Positions 9,423 through 17,939 of a DNA stretch of 64,000 nucleotides are shown piece by piece. This DNA comes from an uncultured Microbulbifer sp. (GTDB lineage Bacteria; Pseudomonadota; Gammaproteobacteria; Pseudomonadales; Cellvibrionaceae): NCBI RefSeq assembly GCF_947504145.1, contig NZ_CANNGQ010000003.1, positions 558,001 to 622,000 on the forward strand, in the 5' to 3' direction. Numbering within the stretch: the stretch's first letter is position 1; every line of letters starts with the position of its first letter. The notes under the pieces are model-generated. The model made no database searches. It saw nothing but the letters and a program-made list of their open reading frames with translations, and had not been told where the DNA came from. Both the position numbers and the translations under genes were made by a program.

Positions 9423-10469
9423 ATGAGCCTGAATCAGTCCAACAATCATAATCGCCGCCTTGTTCTCGCATCCCGTCCCAGGGGCGCCCCCAGCGCGGAC
9501 AACTTTCGCCTCGAGCAGGCCGACATCCCCAAGCCCGCTGAGGGTCAGGTTCTGCTGCGTACCGTGTTTTTATCCCTGGCCCCCTATATGCGCGGCCGCA
9601 TGAGCGATGCCCCGTCCTATGCGGAGCCGGTGGCAATCGATGACGTGATGGTGGGCGGCACTGTCAATCGCGTGGTGGAATCCCGCCTGGATGGCTTCGC
9701 CGCAGGAGATTGGGTGCTCTCCTATTCCTGTGGCTGGCAGGATTACGGCCTGTCTGACGGCACCATGCTGGTCAATCTCGGTAAAAACCCGGCGCAGCCG
9801 TCTCTCGCACTCGGCCTGCTCGGGATGCCGGGCTTCACCGCCTATATGGGCCTGCTGGATATCGGCGCCCCCAAAGAGGCCGAAACCGTGGTGGTTGCCG
9901 CAGCGACCGGCCCGGTGGGTGCAACCGTGGGACAAATTGGCAAACTGAAAGGCTGCCGCGCGGTCGGTGTTGCCGGCGGCCCGGAGAAATGCCGGTTCGC
10001 GGTGGAGGAGCTGGGTTTTGATGCCTGTATCGATCACTACGCCGCGGATTTCGACAAACAACTGGCCGCAGCCTGCCCCGACGGGATCGATGTTTACTAC
10101 GAAAATGTCGGCGGCAAAGTGCTGGACGGCGTCTTGCCCCTGTTGAACACCAACGCGCGCGTCCCGGTGTGCGGCCTGATCGCCCAATACAATGCCACCA
10201 AGCTACCCGAGGGCCCCGACCGCCTCGGCCTGTTGATGGGAACGATTCTGACCAAACGTTTGAAAGTGCAGGGCTTCATCATTTTTGATGACTACGGCCA
10301 CCGCTACGACGAGTTTTATCAGCAAATGTCTGAGTGGTATGCCGCAGGCAAAATCAAATATCGCGAGCAGGTGGTCGACGGCCTTGAGCAGGCGCCGGAA
10401 GCCTTCGCCGGGATGCTGGAGGGTAAGAACTTTGGCAAGCTGGTGGTGCGGGTGGGTGCGAACGGCTAA
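9423..10469 (+). CDS. NADP-dependent MDR-family oxidoreductase, CurA/YncB-like
   Basis: A 348-residue zinc-independent medium-chain reductase of the leukotriene B4 12-hydroxydehydrogenase/CurA group. Motifs are LSLAPYMRGRM near residue 55, GLLGMPGFTAYMGLLDIG near 130, the cofactor loop VVAAATGPVGATVGQIGK, VGVAGGPEKC for NADP preference, and FDDYGHRYDEF near the C-terminus. It would reduce alpha,beta-unsaturated carbonyls with NADPH in the cytosol. GGAGAAAG lies 5 bases before the ATG. Divergent from the symporter gene and followed by a stem-loop. Confidence 0.9.
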   Translation: MSLNQSNNHNRRLVLASRPRGAPSADNFRLEQADIPKPAEGQVLLRTVFLSLAPYMRGRMSDAPSYAEPVAIDDVMVGGTVNRVVESRLDGFAAGDWVLSYSCGWQDYGLSDGTMLVNLGKNPAQPSLALGLLGMPGFTAYMGLLDIGAPKEAETVVVAAATGPVGATVGQIGKLKGCRAVGVAGGPEKCRFAVEELGFDACIDHYAADFDKQLAAACPDGIDVYYENVGGKVLDGVLPLLNTNARVPVCGLIAQYNATKLPEGPDRLGLLMGTILTKRLKVQGFIIFDDYGHRYDEFYQQMSEWYAAGKIKYREQVVDGLEQAPEAFAGMLEGKNFGKLVVRVGANG

Positions 10470-10515
10470 TACCGCTGAATAGCGGCACAAGGAAATGGCA
10501 CCTTTTTGTTAAAAG

Positions 10516-10550
10516 GCGCGGCTGGAAAACGTCGATTTCAGCCGCGCTTT
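10516..10550 (+). terminator. Candidate intrinsic terminator after the CurA-like gene
   Basis: GCGCGGCTG (10516-10524) pairs with CAGCCGCGC (10539-10547) and is followed by only TTT. On the other strand the stem is followed by CTTTT, so weak bidirectional termination between these convergent genes is possible. Confidence 0.5.
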
Positions 10551-10569
10551 CCAGCCCGATGAGTAAGCC

Positions 10570-11208
10570 TCATAAATCGATGGTCTCCTCCAGCTCTGCC
10601 CCTAATGGAGCCAAAGTCACATAGCCCCCCGATATTTTTACCCGCAAATTCAGCTTCTTCGCGACCTCAGTTAATGCGATATCCCAGGGGACTTGATCAA
10701 GCTGAAGACTGTCTATTTCGCCATGCACCAGCTCAATCCCACTGACCTTGAGCCCACCGTATTCGGCGAACATCTCAATCACTTTCCGGCCATCGACCTG
10801 CTCTATCTGCATCGATAACAGCTCGTGCTCCGGAGCCTCAGGCTCCGCCATACCAGGAAACTTGCCCACCAATGCGAAACAGGTAAATACCAAAGCGGCA
10901 GCCAGCCCCAATATTTCCACCCGCCACAGGGACCATGTGCGGGGTTTCCGTTCGCTGAAAGGTTGCCGCAGCGCTAGCAGCTCTGGCTTGCGGCGCAGTA
11001 GCTGCTCATTTAAGCCTGCCAGCAATTCCTGCACATCAGCACCATACACTTCGCAGATACGCTCCAGGCAATCTGCGGATGGCAGAGCCTGGCCACTTTC
11101 CAGCTTGGAAAGATACGACTGTTCAATCCCCACTTTCCGCGCTGACTCGGTCTGGCTCCAGCGAAGCCCCGCACGAATCAGCTTCAGACGACTTCCAAGA
11201 CTCTCCAT
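10570..11208 (-). CDS. Membrane HTH-XRE regulator with periplasmic STN-like domain
   Basis: A 212-residue protein from ATG 11208 (MESLGSRLKL), preceded by CAGGTGT. Residues 5-60 are an XRE-type helix-turn-helix (WSQTESARKVGIEQSYLSKL, LESGQALPS). One membrane helix at about 94-117 (VEILGLAAALVFTCFALVG) separates it from a C-terminal domain (about 130-200) like the secretin/TonB short N-terminal (STN) domain: VDGRKVIEMFAEYGGLKVSG and QVPWDIALTEVAKKLNLRV. Predicted topology: DNA-binding head inside, STN-like sensor in the periplasm. The gene 58 bases upstream encodes a small exported protein with a similar domain. Domain assignment is by pattern; the combination looks uncommon. Confidence 0.75.
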   Translation of the reverse strand: MESLGSRLKLIRAGLRWSQTESARKVGIEQSYLSKLESGQALPSADCLERICEVYGADVQELLAGLNEQLLRRKPELLALRQPFSERKPRTWSLWRVEILGLAAALVFTCFALVGKFPGMAEPEAPEHELLSMQIEQVDGRKVIEMFAEYGGLKVSGIELVHGEIDSLQLDQVPWDIALTEVAKKLNLRVKISGGYVTLAPLGAELEETIDL

Positions 11209-11266
11209 ACACCTGCAACAGCTGATTATGGCACCAGGGCAACCAGAACCACCCCGGCGCAAGGTA

Positions 11267-11530
11267 TTACTTTGAAGAAGGGTTTACTCCCTTATCGAAG
11301 TCTACCAACATTTTCAGTACATCGCGGCAGGACACTCCCTCTACCTTCAATGTGACAGGCTCTTGTGTATGGACAATCCGGTGATCAATGTAAGTTTCCG
11401 AGCATTTCTCCACCACTTCGTTCCATACCGACAATAGCGGTTTCTGTTCAGCGCTCAAATCAATGGAATCTTCGGCTGCAAATACGGTAATGGGCAACGC
11501 GGACAATATCATGGCAGCAATACAGCGCAT
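11267..11530 (-). CDS. Small exported STN-like protein, partner of the HTH-STN regulator
   Basis: An 87-residue protein from ATG 11530, chosen because GAGGAGA precedes it and a signal peptide follows at once (MRCIAAMILSALPITVFA, cleavage before AEDS). The mature 69 residues (IDLSAEQKPLLSVWNEVVEK, then VTLKVEGVSCRDVLKMLVDF) have the beta-alpha-beta pattern of an STN/secretin N0 domain, with two cysteines. It is co-directional with and 58 bases upstream of the HTH-STN regulator, so it may be its periplasmic ligand or modulator (inference). Confidence 0.65.
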   Translation of the reverse strand: MRCIAAMILSALPITVFAAEDSIDLSAEQKPLLSVWNEVVEKCSETYIDHRIVHTQEPVTLKVEGVSCRDVLKMLVDFDKGVNPSSK

Positions 11531-11666
11531 GCTGGTCTCCTCTAGCTTTTGATGAAGCGGATAAATTACCGCTACAGCCCGCCATTCCCGAAGGAATAAC
11601 CCGGAATATTCAGGAATATCGCGGTATACGGGCAAACCTACTTAGGCATGCGAAGAAGTTACTTAT

Positions 11667-11689
11667 AAAAAAGCCCCGACCAGCGGGGC
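11667..11689 (-). terminator. Intrinsic terminator after the MFS transporter gene
   Basis: On the minus strand GCCCC pairs with GGGGC around a seven-base loop (11673-11689) followed by six Ts (11667-11672). It sits 63 bases beyond the stop codon of the MFS gene. Confidence 0.75.
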
Positions 11690-11751
11690 AAACGGAAGAT
11701 GACATCGATCAGCGATATCAAAGAGGAAATCCAAAAATCCCAGCGGCGCGG

Positions 11752-13335
11752 TCAGCCCTCGGCCTGTGCGAGATCACCATCGGTCTCGGCCGCTTGCGGC
11801 TCGCTCACCCACAGGGCGCACACCGCCGCCAACAGCCAGCTGGCGCCGCCGAGCATCAGCGCGTAAATCGCTTCATTATCGAAGAAGGTGCGCAGTACAA
11901 AGCCCAGCACACTGGCAGCAAGCAATTGCGGAATCACGATAAAGCCATTAAAGATGCCCATCATCACACCCATTTTGCGCTGCGGCACATGGGTAGACAG
12001 CATGGCGTAGGGCAGTGACAGGATGGACGCCCAGGCAAAACCCACGCCCAGCATCGGCAGCAGCAGCCACTGGGGATCGCGGATAAACAGGAAGGAAAGC
12101 AGCCCCAGACCACCCAGTGCCAGATTCAGGCTGTGGGACAGGCGCATACCAAAGTATCGGGCCATCAGCGGAATCAGCAGCGCTGCCAGCGCCGCGAAAC
12201 CGTTGTAGGTGGCAAACAGGATACCCACCCAGTCGGCGCCATCGTTGTAGGCCTGGGAGGTCACTTCACTGGTACCAAAGTGGAAGCTGGTGACCGCGGC
12301 GGTGGTGTAAATCCACATGGCGAACAGCGCAAACCAGGAGAAAAACTGCACCCACGCCAGGCGTTTCATGGCGTCGGGCATGGAGTAGAGATTGGAAACG
12401 ATGCTCTCCAGCATCCCCTCGTGGGCGTCGGCCGAGCCGGCGCGTCCGCGGCGCAGTGCCAGCGCCAGCAACTGCAGCCCGCCGAGACCGGCAATCAGCC
12501 CAGCGAGAATATACAACTGCTGATCCAGCCCCTGCTGCCACACGAAGGCAGCAAAGGCCGCGCCCACCACCAGCATGGCACCACCGATCTTGCGGTAGCC
12601 GGCACTGTGGTCCGGCGCAGGCTCTTGCGCCTGCTCCGCCAGCTCGGGGGATTCGGCGGCTTCAAATGCAGCCTGCTCCTGCGGGCTGTATTCACGGGTA
12701 CGGAACACACTCCACAGCACCGCCAGCAGGAAGCCGATGCCGCCCACGTAGAAGGAGATTCGTACGGAATCCGGCACCACACCTTCCGGCGCGGTATTGG
12801 CCACATCAAACCAGTTCGCCAGCATCCACGGCAGCGCGGAGGCCACCACCGAGCTCACACCGATAAAGAAGCTCTGCAGCGCGTATCCGAAAGAGCGCTG
12901 CTTCTGCGGCAACATATCGCCAACCAGCGCACGGAACGGCTCCATGGAAACATTGATGGACGCATCCATCACCCATAGCATGCCCGCGGCAATCCACAAC
13001 GTGGGCGAATGGGGCATAAACAGAATGGCGATGGAAGACAGCACCGCGCCCGCCAGCAGGAACGGGCGGCGGCGGCCGAAGCCGGTCCAGGTGCGGTCAC
13101 TGAAATAGCCGATCAAGGGCTGCACCAGCAGGCCGGTTAACGGCGCCGCCACCCACAGCACAGGGATATCATCGATCTCGGCCCCGAGGGTCTGGAAAAT
13201 ACGACTGACGTTGGCGTTTTGCAGGGCAAAGCCGAACTGAATACCGAGAAACCCGAAACACATGTTCCAGATTTGCCAGAAGCTCAACTGGGGCTTGGCG
13301 CCGGCCGCTGCCGCCTTGGGGGAAGTTTGAGACAT
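11752..13335 (-). CDS. MFS sugar transporter, SLC45/maltose-sucrose type
   Basis: A 527-residue protein from ATG 13335 (GGTGA upstream; a GTG three codons earlier is an alternative). Twelve or more membrane helices are apparent. Markers of the SLC45-like sugar transporters are FGIQFGFALQNANVSRIFQ (GFALQNA helix 1), GYFSDRTWTGFGRRRPFL and MEPFRALVGDMLPQKQRS. Related proteins import maltose, maltodextrins or sucrose with protons. It is 8 kb from the main alpha-glucan genes, but a G-rich site like those before these genes lies 63 bases upstream of the start, so it probably serves the same pathway (inference). Confidence 0.85.
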   Translation of the reverse strand: MSQTSPKAAAAGAKPQLSFWQIWNMCFGFLGIQFGFALQNANVSRIFQTLGAEIDDIPVLWVAAPLTGLLVQPLIGYFSDRTWTGFGRRRPFLLAGAVLSSIAILFMPHSPTLWIAAGMLWVMDASINVSMEPFRALVGDMLPQKQRSFGYALQSFFIGVSSVVASALPWMLANWFDVANTAPEGVVPDSVRISFYVGGIGFLLAVLWSVFRTREYSPQEQAAFEAAESPELAEQAQEPAPDHSAGYRKIGGAMLVVGAAFAAFVWQQGLDQQLYILAGLIAGLGGLQLLALALRRGRAGSADAHEGMLESIVSNLYSMPDAMKRLAWVQFFSWFALFAMWIYTTAAVTSFHFGTSEVTSQAYNDGADWVGILFATYNGFAALAALLIPLMARYFGMRLSHSLNLALGGLGLLSFLFIRDPQWLLLPMLGVGFAWASILSLPYAMLSTHVPQRKMGVMMGIFNGFIVIPQLLAASVLGFVLRTFFDNEAIYALMLGGASWLLAAVCALWVSEPQAAETDGDLAQAEG

Positions 13336-13397
13336 TGGGATCACCGCTGACTGACTTATGGTTATGCAGCGATTGTGTCAGCAGGGGCTAACCGGGC

Positions 13398-13407
13398 CAT
13401 CCTCCCC
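13398..13407 (-). promoter_or_regulatory. MalT-box-like site before the MFS sugar transporter
   Basis: The minus strand reads GGGGAGGATG, 9 of 10 matches to the Escherichia coli MalT box GGGGA(T/G)GAGG, inside a larger C-rich/G-rich inverted pattern (13398-13422). Similar sites recur before the alpha-glucan genes. No regulator is identified in the window. Confidence 0.4.
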
Positions 13408-13451
13408 GGCGGGGGTTGAGAGGTAACTCATACCAAGCCGCAGCCCCAATA

Positions 13452-13471
13452 AAGTGCAGAAAACTGCACTT
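13452..13471. promoter_or_regulatory. Probable HipB operator palindrome
   Basis: Perfect 8-bp inverted repeat AAGTGCAG-AAAA-CTGCACTT, 52 bases upstream of the hipB -35 hexamer. A second partial copy (CACTTAAC) overlaps the -35 region near 13521. Type II antitoxins of this class usually repress their own operon at such palindromes. Confidence 0.55.
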
Positions 13472-13522
13472 AACATCTATTTACTGACCAAAAGTCCCAA
13501 ATATAGCATCTTAAAAATACAC

Positions 13523-13551
13523 TTAACAAAGTCCGATAATTGGAACATAAT
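13523..13551 (+). promoter_or_regulatory. Sigma70-type promoter of hipBA
   Basis: TTAACA (13523-13528), 17-base spacer, CATAAT (13546-13551), about 39 bases before the hipB ATG, with AAGGA as ribosome-binding site. Confidence 0.6.
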
Positions 13552-13589
13552 CGACCCAAAGTGGCCCGACATCCCAATTAAAGGACTTT

Positions 13590-13937
13590 ATGGACTACAC
13601 CATCAAATCCCCTGCCGCCATTGCCGAGGCGCTGGGCCAGCGCCTGAAGCAGGCCCGCCTGAACCGGGACTTCACCCAACGGGAAGTCGCCGAGCGCGCC
13701 GGTGTCAGCCGCAAGGCCGTACTCAATGCAGAAAAGGGCAAGGCCCAGCTAGAAATCCTGGTCGCCATACTCCAGGCCCTCGACCTCACCACCCAGCTGG
13801 ACCAGTTCCTGCCCCCGCAACCGCCCTCGCCCATTCAGCTCGCCAAACTCCAGGGCAAGCAGCGCCAGCGGGCCTCGGGCCAGCGCGATAAACAGCAAGG
13901 GGATGAAGAAGATTCCCGGGAGGAGCCAGAATGGTAA
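13590..13937 (+). CDS. hipB: HipB-like XRE antitoxin
   Basis: A 115-residue protein. Residues 12-70 form an XRE helix-turn-helix (GQRLKQARLNRDFTQREVAE, RAGVSRKAVLNAEKG). A Pro-rich stretch and a charged disordered tail follow, usual for antitoxins that are degraded by proteases. AAGGA lies just before the ATG. The stop overlaps the start of hipA by 7 bases. It should bind the palindrome upstream and repress the operon, and neutralise HipA. Confidence 0.85.
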   Translation: MDYTIKSPAAIAEALGQRLKQARLNRDFTQREVAERAGVSRKAVLNAEKGKAQLEILVAILQALDLTTQLDQFLPPQPPSPIQLAKLQGKQRQRASGQRDKQQGDEEDSREEPEW

Positions 13938-15268
13938 TGGAAGTCATCAGCGTCGATTATCAGGGTCAAACCGCCGGCGCCGTCAGCTTCGATACCGACA
14001 CCGGTATCGGCGCCTTCGAATACGACCCGGGTTTCATCGACACCGGCATCGAACTCTCCCCCCTCAAAATGCCCCTGGGGCGACGCATCTACAGCTTTCC
14101 CCAGCTCAACTTCGAAACCTTCCGCGGCCTCCCCGGGCTGATCGCCGACTCCCTCCCCGACGACTTCGGCAACGCCGTACTCAACGCCTGGATGGCCGCC
14201 CAGGGCAAACACCCGCAAGACATCACACCCCTGCAACGGCTGCAGTACACCGGTAAACGCGGCATGGGCGCACTGGAATACAGCCCCGCCACCCGCGTCA
14301 AAAAACTCAACGCCTCTCAGAACGTCGCCATCGACGAACTGGTGGCCATCGCCCAGGAAGTGCTCGACCACCACAGCGGCTTCAACGTGCACCTGGACAA
14401 AACCGGCGAGGACAACCGCGAAGCTATGATGGCGCTAATGTCCGTCGGTATAAGTGCCGGCGGTGCGCGCCCCAAAGCGGTACTGGCCTTCAACAAAGAC
14501 TTCACCCAGGTGCGCTCCGGGCAGACCGACGTACCGGAGGGCTTCACCCACTACCTGATGAAGTTCGACGGCGTCAGCGAACACAATAAAAACCGGGAAA
14601 CCTTCGGCGACCCCATGGGCTTCGGCGCCATGGAATACGTCTACCACCAGATGGCCACCCACTGTGGCATCCACATGATGCCCTGCCACCTGCTGCAGGA
14701 GGGCGACCGCCGACATTTCGTCACCGAACGCTTCGATCGCCGCGGCAACCACAAAATTCACATCCAGACCCTGAACGGTATTGCCCACGTCGATTACAAA
14801 CGGCCGGGCACATTTTCCTACGAAGAACTATTCGCCGTAGCGCGGCAACTAAAGCTAAGCGCCACCGATGCAGAGCAACTGTTCCGGCGAATGGTATTCA
14901 ACATCGTCGCGCGCAATCACGATGACCACGCCAAAAACTTCGCCTTCCTGCTCGAAGGGAAAACCTGGCAACTGGCACCGGCCTATGACCTGGCCTACAG
15001 CTACAAACCGGGCAGCAAGTGGGTGAACAGTCACTGGATGAGCCTGAACGGCAAGCGGGATGGATTTACCCGGCAGGACTTCTACAGCCTGGAACAAATC
15101 AGCCCTCTGTTCTCAAAACGAAAGGTTGATGGAATAGTTGAGGATATAGTGGAACAAGTCTCCAACTGGCGGAAAATCGCCAGGGAACACAGCGTGCCTG
15201 CCACGTTTGTAGACGAGGTTTACAGTAACCTGCGGCTTGACCTGGCCCGCTCGGGCGGAACCAGCTAA
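13931..15268 (+). CDS. hipA: HipA-family serine/threonine kinase toxin
   Basis: A 445-residue protein, full family length. The N-terminal region has GLPGLIADSLPDDFGNAVLN and TGKRGMGALEY. The kinase core shows the phosphate loop ISAGGARPKAV near residue 175, the lysine strand HYLMKFDG near 215, ERFDR near 275, the catalytic motif VARNHDDHAKNF near 325 and the metal-binding LAPAYDLAYS near 355. All catalytic residues I can check are present, so it should be active. HipA kinases phosphorylate GltX or other tRNA synthetases and cause dormancy. Ribosome-binding site GGGAGGAG is 5 bases before the ATG and lies inside hipB. Confidence 0.9.
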   Translation: MVMEVISVDYQGQTAGAVSFDTDTGIGAFEYDPGFIDTGIELSPLKMPLGRRIYSFPQLNFETFRGLPGLIADSLPDDFGNAVLNAWMAAQGKHPQDITPLQRLQYTGKRGMGALEYSPATRVKKLNASQNVAIDELVAIAQEVLDHHSGFNVHLDKTGEDNREAMMALMSVGISAGGARPKAVLAFNKDFTQVRSGQTDVPEGFTHYLMKFDGVSEHNKNRETFGDPMGFGAMEYVYHQMATHCGIHMMPCHLLQEGDRRHFVTERFDRRGNHKIHIQTLNGIAHVDYKRPGTFSYEELFAVARQLKLSATDAEQLFRRMVFNIVARNHDDHAKNFAFLLEGKTWQLAPAYDLAYSYKPGSKWVNSHWMSLNGKRDGFTRQDFYSLEQISPLFSKRKVDGIVEDIVEQVSNWRKIAREHSVPATFVDEVYSNLRLDLARSGGTS

Positions 15269-15401
15269 AGAAGGGATCAGGAAGCGAGCACAGAGGGCCG
15301 CGCCCGAATATACACACAACACCTACTGTAAGTGACGCATCCCGCAATATAGAGATGCCGCCTTTATTTGGTGATCTTTAATAAACTAATAAGTAACATT
15401 T

Positions 15402-15695
15402 ATGATTCAGAGAATACTTTTAATTTCAGCATTAGCCACCCTCCTCACCGGTTGCAACCCAAGAGTAGAGCACGCATGTTCGCACTCAAACGCAGCACCA
15501 TCAGCTGTCGAGAAAAATAAGCTTGAAGAAGTAAAGATTAATAATGAATTTTTGTCAGGCTGTGTCACTGAAAAAATATCAGAATTTTGCGAAGACACAT
15601 GTCCAGAAGCAGTGAGTCACTGTACAGCCGAACAAAACCCACCCATAAATTATTCGCAATGGCTAAATATATACGACTCCTGCATGGTTAAGTGA
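15402..15695 (+). CDS. Small cysteine-rich lipoprotein, unknown
   Basis: A 97-residue protein with a lipoprotein signal (hydrophobic ILLISALATLL, lipobox LTGC at residue 18). The mature part has five further cysteines besides the lipidated one (near residues 26, 54, 63, 67 and 74), suggesting disulphides, and a final one near the end. No family recognised. Base composition is AT-rich compared with flanking genes. Its TGA stop is followed in the same frame by the sulfotransferase remnant, so the two may have been brought together by a deletion. Confidence 0.6.
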   Translation: MIQRILLISALATLLTGCNPRVEHACSHSNAAPSAVEKNKLEEVKINNEFLSGCVTEKISEFCEDTCPEAVSHCTAEQNPPINYSQWLNIYDSCMVK

Positions 15696-16249
15696 GCAGA
15701 ATTAGACGCAATAAAATTTGATAAAAACATCCAGCATATTGTAGTTGACCGCTACTCTAGAGATGTATTCATACCCTTATGGAACAACTATGAAAACATG
15801 AATATTGATTTAGTTAATGGAGACCCTCCACCAAACATCCGCCCGATACCACCCTGCCCTAAAAATATTCACGAATTTTGGAGAACATGGTTAACCAGAG
15901 GGTATTTTGAGTGGGAGCGTGAGGGTTATCCTTTCTGGTCAAATTTAAGGCGTGTGCAATCTTGGTTTGACGTGAGGAATCCCGATAATGTACTACTCAT
16001 TCATTACAATAATTTATTGAACAATAGCGAACTCGAAATAAAGAGGGTAGCGAACTTTATCAAAGTGGAGATACATGACAGCGAAATCAAAGCGCTAGCC
16101 AACCACATATCCTTTGATACCACCAAAAAGAATATTGATAAGTTATTTCCCGGCGGTATCGGATTTTTTGAAATGGGACAGACACCTTCTTCCATAAAGG
16201 GAAAAACGGGCGCTGGAAAAATGTATTAACTCAGGGTGATGAAAAATAA
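15696..16249 (+). pseudogene. Sulfotransferase remnant, N-terminally truncated and frameshifted
   Basis: Reading from 15696 gives HIVVDRYSRDVFIPLWNNY, the PAPS 3'-phosphate-binding region of sulfotransferases, then NIHEFWRTWLTRGYF, DNVLLIHYNNLLNN and a C-terminal FFEMG segment. The family's N-terminal P-loop (PAPS 5'-phosphosulphate site) is absent. Near 16190 the frame shifts: in the original frame the protein ends GKTGAGKMY (stop at 16229), whereas another frame gives KGKNGRWKNVLTQGDEK (stop at 16249), the expected sulfotransferase C-terminus. An ATG at 15798 could start a 143-residue fragment but it cannot be an active enzyme. Very AT-rich. Confidence 0.7.
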
Positions 16250-16573
16250 AGTTGACCCGGTGCAAGCGAAAGACATGCAGTATATGCCTCAGGGAACTCT
16301 CAAGTATGGTGCGCCAGAAAGTCGCGGCACATAGGTCCGACCGGTGATTGATCCCCCCCTAGCCCCTCTGGATACAAAGAACTTACCAAACAATATTTGT
16401 CCGAAAGCCTTTCCTCTACCCACTTATATCGGTTAAGTTCCCCGATTCCGGGTGCATGGGAGAACCTAAGAAATGCTCAGTCATAAACTATAATCTAGTC
16501 TTTTCGGCAGCCATTCCATCTGGGTATCAGCTAATCAATAGTACTTAATTCTGCAGTCCACCGGAGACAAGAT
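16250..16573. other. Intergenic stretch with no recognised feature
   Basis: Between the sulfotransferase remnant and the peroxiredoxin-like gene. I see no ORF with a ribosome-binding site, no repeat and no clear terminator. The end carries the ribosome-binding site GGAGA of the next gene. Confidence 0.5.
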
Positions 16574-17224
16574 ATGAAAAGCTTGAAACAACAAACCGAC
16601 GCTAAGATTGCAGCGGGAAGACAGGCTAATCCCGATTTCATGAAAGGTGTCGATAGCATCATTGAGCAGGCAAAATCCCTACAGCAGGGCAGTGATGCCA
16701 TTAAGGTTGGTCAGGAGGCGCCTGACTTCGAGCTTCCAGATTCCGAAGGAAAGCCGACATCATTAGGCTCACTACTAGAAAACGGCCCTCTCGTTCTCGT
16801 ATTTTACCGTGGTAGCTGGTGCCCATACTGCAACTTGCAGCTCAACGCTCTGCAGGAATACCTGCAAGATATTCGGTCACTCGGCGCCTCCCTGGTTGCT
16901 ATTAGCCCACAGGTACCTGACGGCACAATGACACCAGATGAAATTAGTAAAATGGATTTCGCCGTTTTGTCCGATCAGGACGCAAAAACAGCTTCACAAT
17001 ATGGACTCGCATGGGAAGTACCGGAGTTCCTTATCGAGCATATGCGGGTAGACCGCAATCTTGATCTCGAAACGATCAACAATGGCAACGGTAGCGTGTT
17101 GGCGATTCCCGCTACATTTGTATTGGATCGAAACGGCGTTGTCACATGGCGCCATGTCGATGTTGATTACAGAACCCGTTCAGAGCCTGCCGATATTGTT
17201 GAGGCCCTGCAAAAACTTTCCTAA
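16574..17224 (+). CDS. Peroxiredoxin-like (AhpC/TSA) thiol-redox protein
   Basis: A 216-residue thioredoxin-fold protein. A helical N-terminus (about 1-45) precedes VGQEAPDFELPDSEGKPTSL and the redox motif YRGSWCPYCNLQL near residue 85, with the CPYC pair typical of the peroxiredoxin-like subgroup. AIPATFVLDRNGVV near 175 carries the cis-proline. No signal peptide, so cytoplasmic. It would reduce peroxides or act as a thiol oxidoreductase. GGAGA lies 7 bases before the ATG. Confidence 0.9.
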   Translation: MKSLKQQTDAKIAAGRQANPDFMKGVDSIIEQAKSLQQGSDAIKVGQEAPDFELPDSEGKPTSLGSLLENGPLVLVFYRGSWCPYCNLQLNALQEYLQDIRSLGASLVAISPQVPDGTMTPDEISKMDFAVLSDQDAKTASQYGLAWEVPEFLIEHMRVDRNLDLETINNGNGSVLAIPATFVLDRNGVVTWRHVDVDYRTRSEPADIVEALQKLS

Positions 17225-17234
17225 CTCAGGTACA

Positions 17235-17280
17235 TTCTCCATCGTCACACCCAGGAAGATCTGAATGCGACGATGGAGAA
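17235..17280. other. Long inverted repeat after the peroxiredoxin-like gene
   Basis: TTCTCCATCGTC (17235-17246) and GACGATGGAGAA (17269-17280) are perfectly complementary across a 22-base loop, starting 10 bases after the stop codon. The run after it is A-rich, not T-rich, on the coding strand, so it is more likely a transcript-end stabiliser than an intrinsic terminator. Confidence 0.5.
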
Positions 17281-17399
17281 AAAATAAGTTGTCGAACGGA
17301 CACTAACTGCGGCTTAATCTAACCAGGACGCATAGGGTATTCTGCAAAACAAGCAGCATAGTCATTGCACAGTGAATCTCGTCAGCCACGGAGGGCACA

Positions 17400-17939
17400 A
17401 TGGCAACACAATTCCCCGAGCTTGAAGGCGCTCATATCGAATTCATCAAGCAGCAACATATCTACTTCGTCGCCACCGCCGGGGCGGAGGGCTATGTGAA
17501 CAACTCTCCCAAGGGGATGGATTCCTTTCGAATTATCAACTCGAAACAGATTGCCTGGCTAAACCTCACCGGCAGCGGCAACGAATCGGCAGCGCATGTT
17601 CTGGAGAACGGGCGTATGACCATCATGTTCTGCTCTTTTGGCAAGCAACCGCTGATTTTGCGCCTCTATGGTAATGCGCGTGTGTACCACAAGCGCGATG
17701 CGGAATGGCAGGATTACTCCGAGCTTTTCCCCACGCAACCCGGCGCCAGGCAGATTTTCGTCGTTGACCTGGCGATGGTGCAAACCTCTTGCGGCTTTGC
17801 GGTCCCTTATTTCGAATTTGTGAGCGACCGCCCGACGCTGGCCAAGTGGGCAGAAAATACTGGAGACGCTGGTATAGAAGCCTACTGGCAGAAGAAAAAC
17901 ACCAAAAGCTTGGACGGAAAAGACACAGGTATCCGATGA
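17400..17939 (+). CDS. Pyridoxamine 5'-phosphate oxidase-family flavin-binding protein
   Basis: A 179-residue split-barrel protein: FVATAGAEGYVNNSPKGMD (N-terminal strands), IAWLNLTGSGNESAAHVLEN and RMTIMFCSFGKQPLILRLYG, then a cis-region SCGFAVPYFEFVSDRPTL. The family binds FMN or F420/haem and reduces small molecules; the substrate is not evident. GGAGG lies before the ATG. Its stop overlaps the next gene's start (ATGA), so the two are translationally coupled. Confidence 0.85.
   Translation: MATQFPELEGAHIEFIKQQHIYFVATAGAEGYVNNSPKGMDSFRIINSKQIAWLNLTGSGNESAAHVLENGRMTIMFCSFGKQPLILRLYGNARVYHKRDAEWQDYSELFPTQPGARQIFVVDLAMVQTSCGFAVPYFEFVSDRPTLAKWAENTGDAGIEAYWQKKNTKSLDGKDTGIR

Noticed and set aside
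13557..13569. AAAGTGGCCCGAC before hipB, similar to the reverse of the beta-glucan motif
   Set aside because: Two mismatches in 13 and no functional link; treated as chance.
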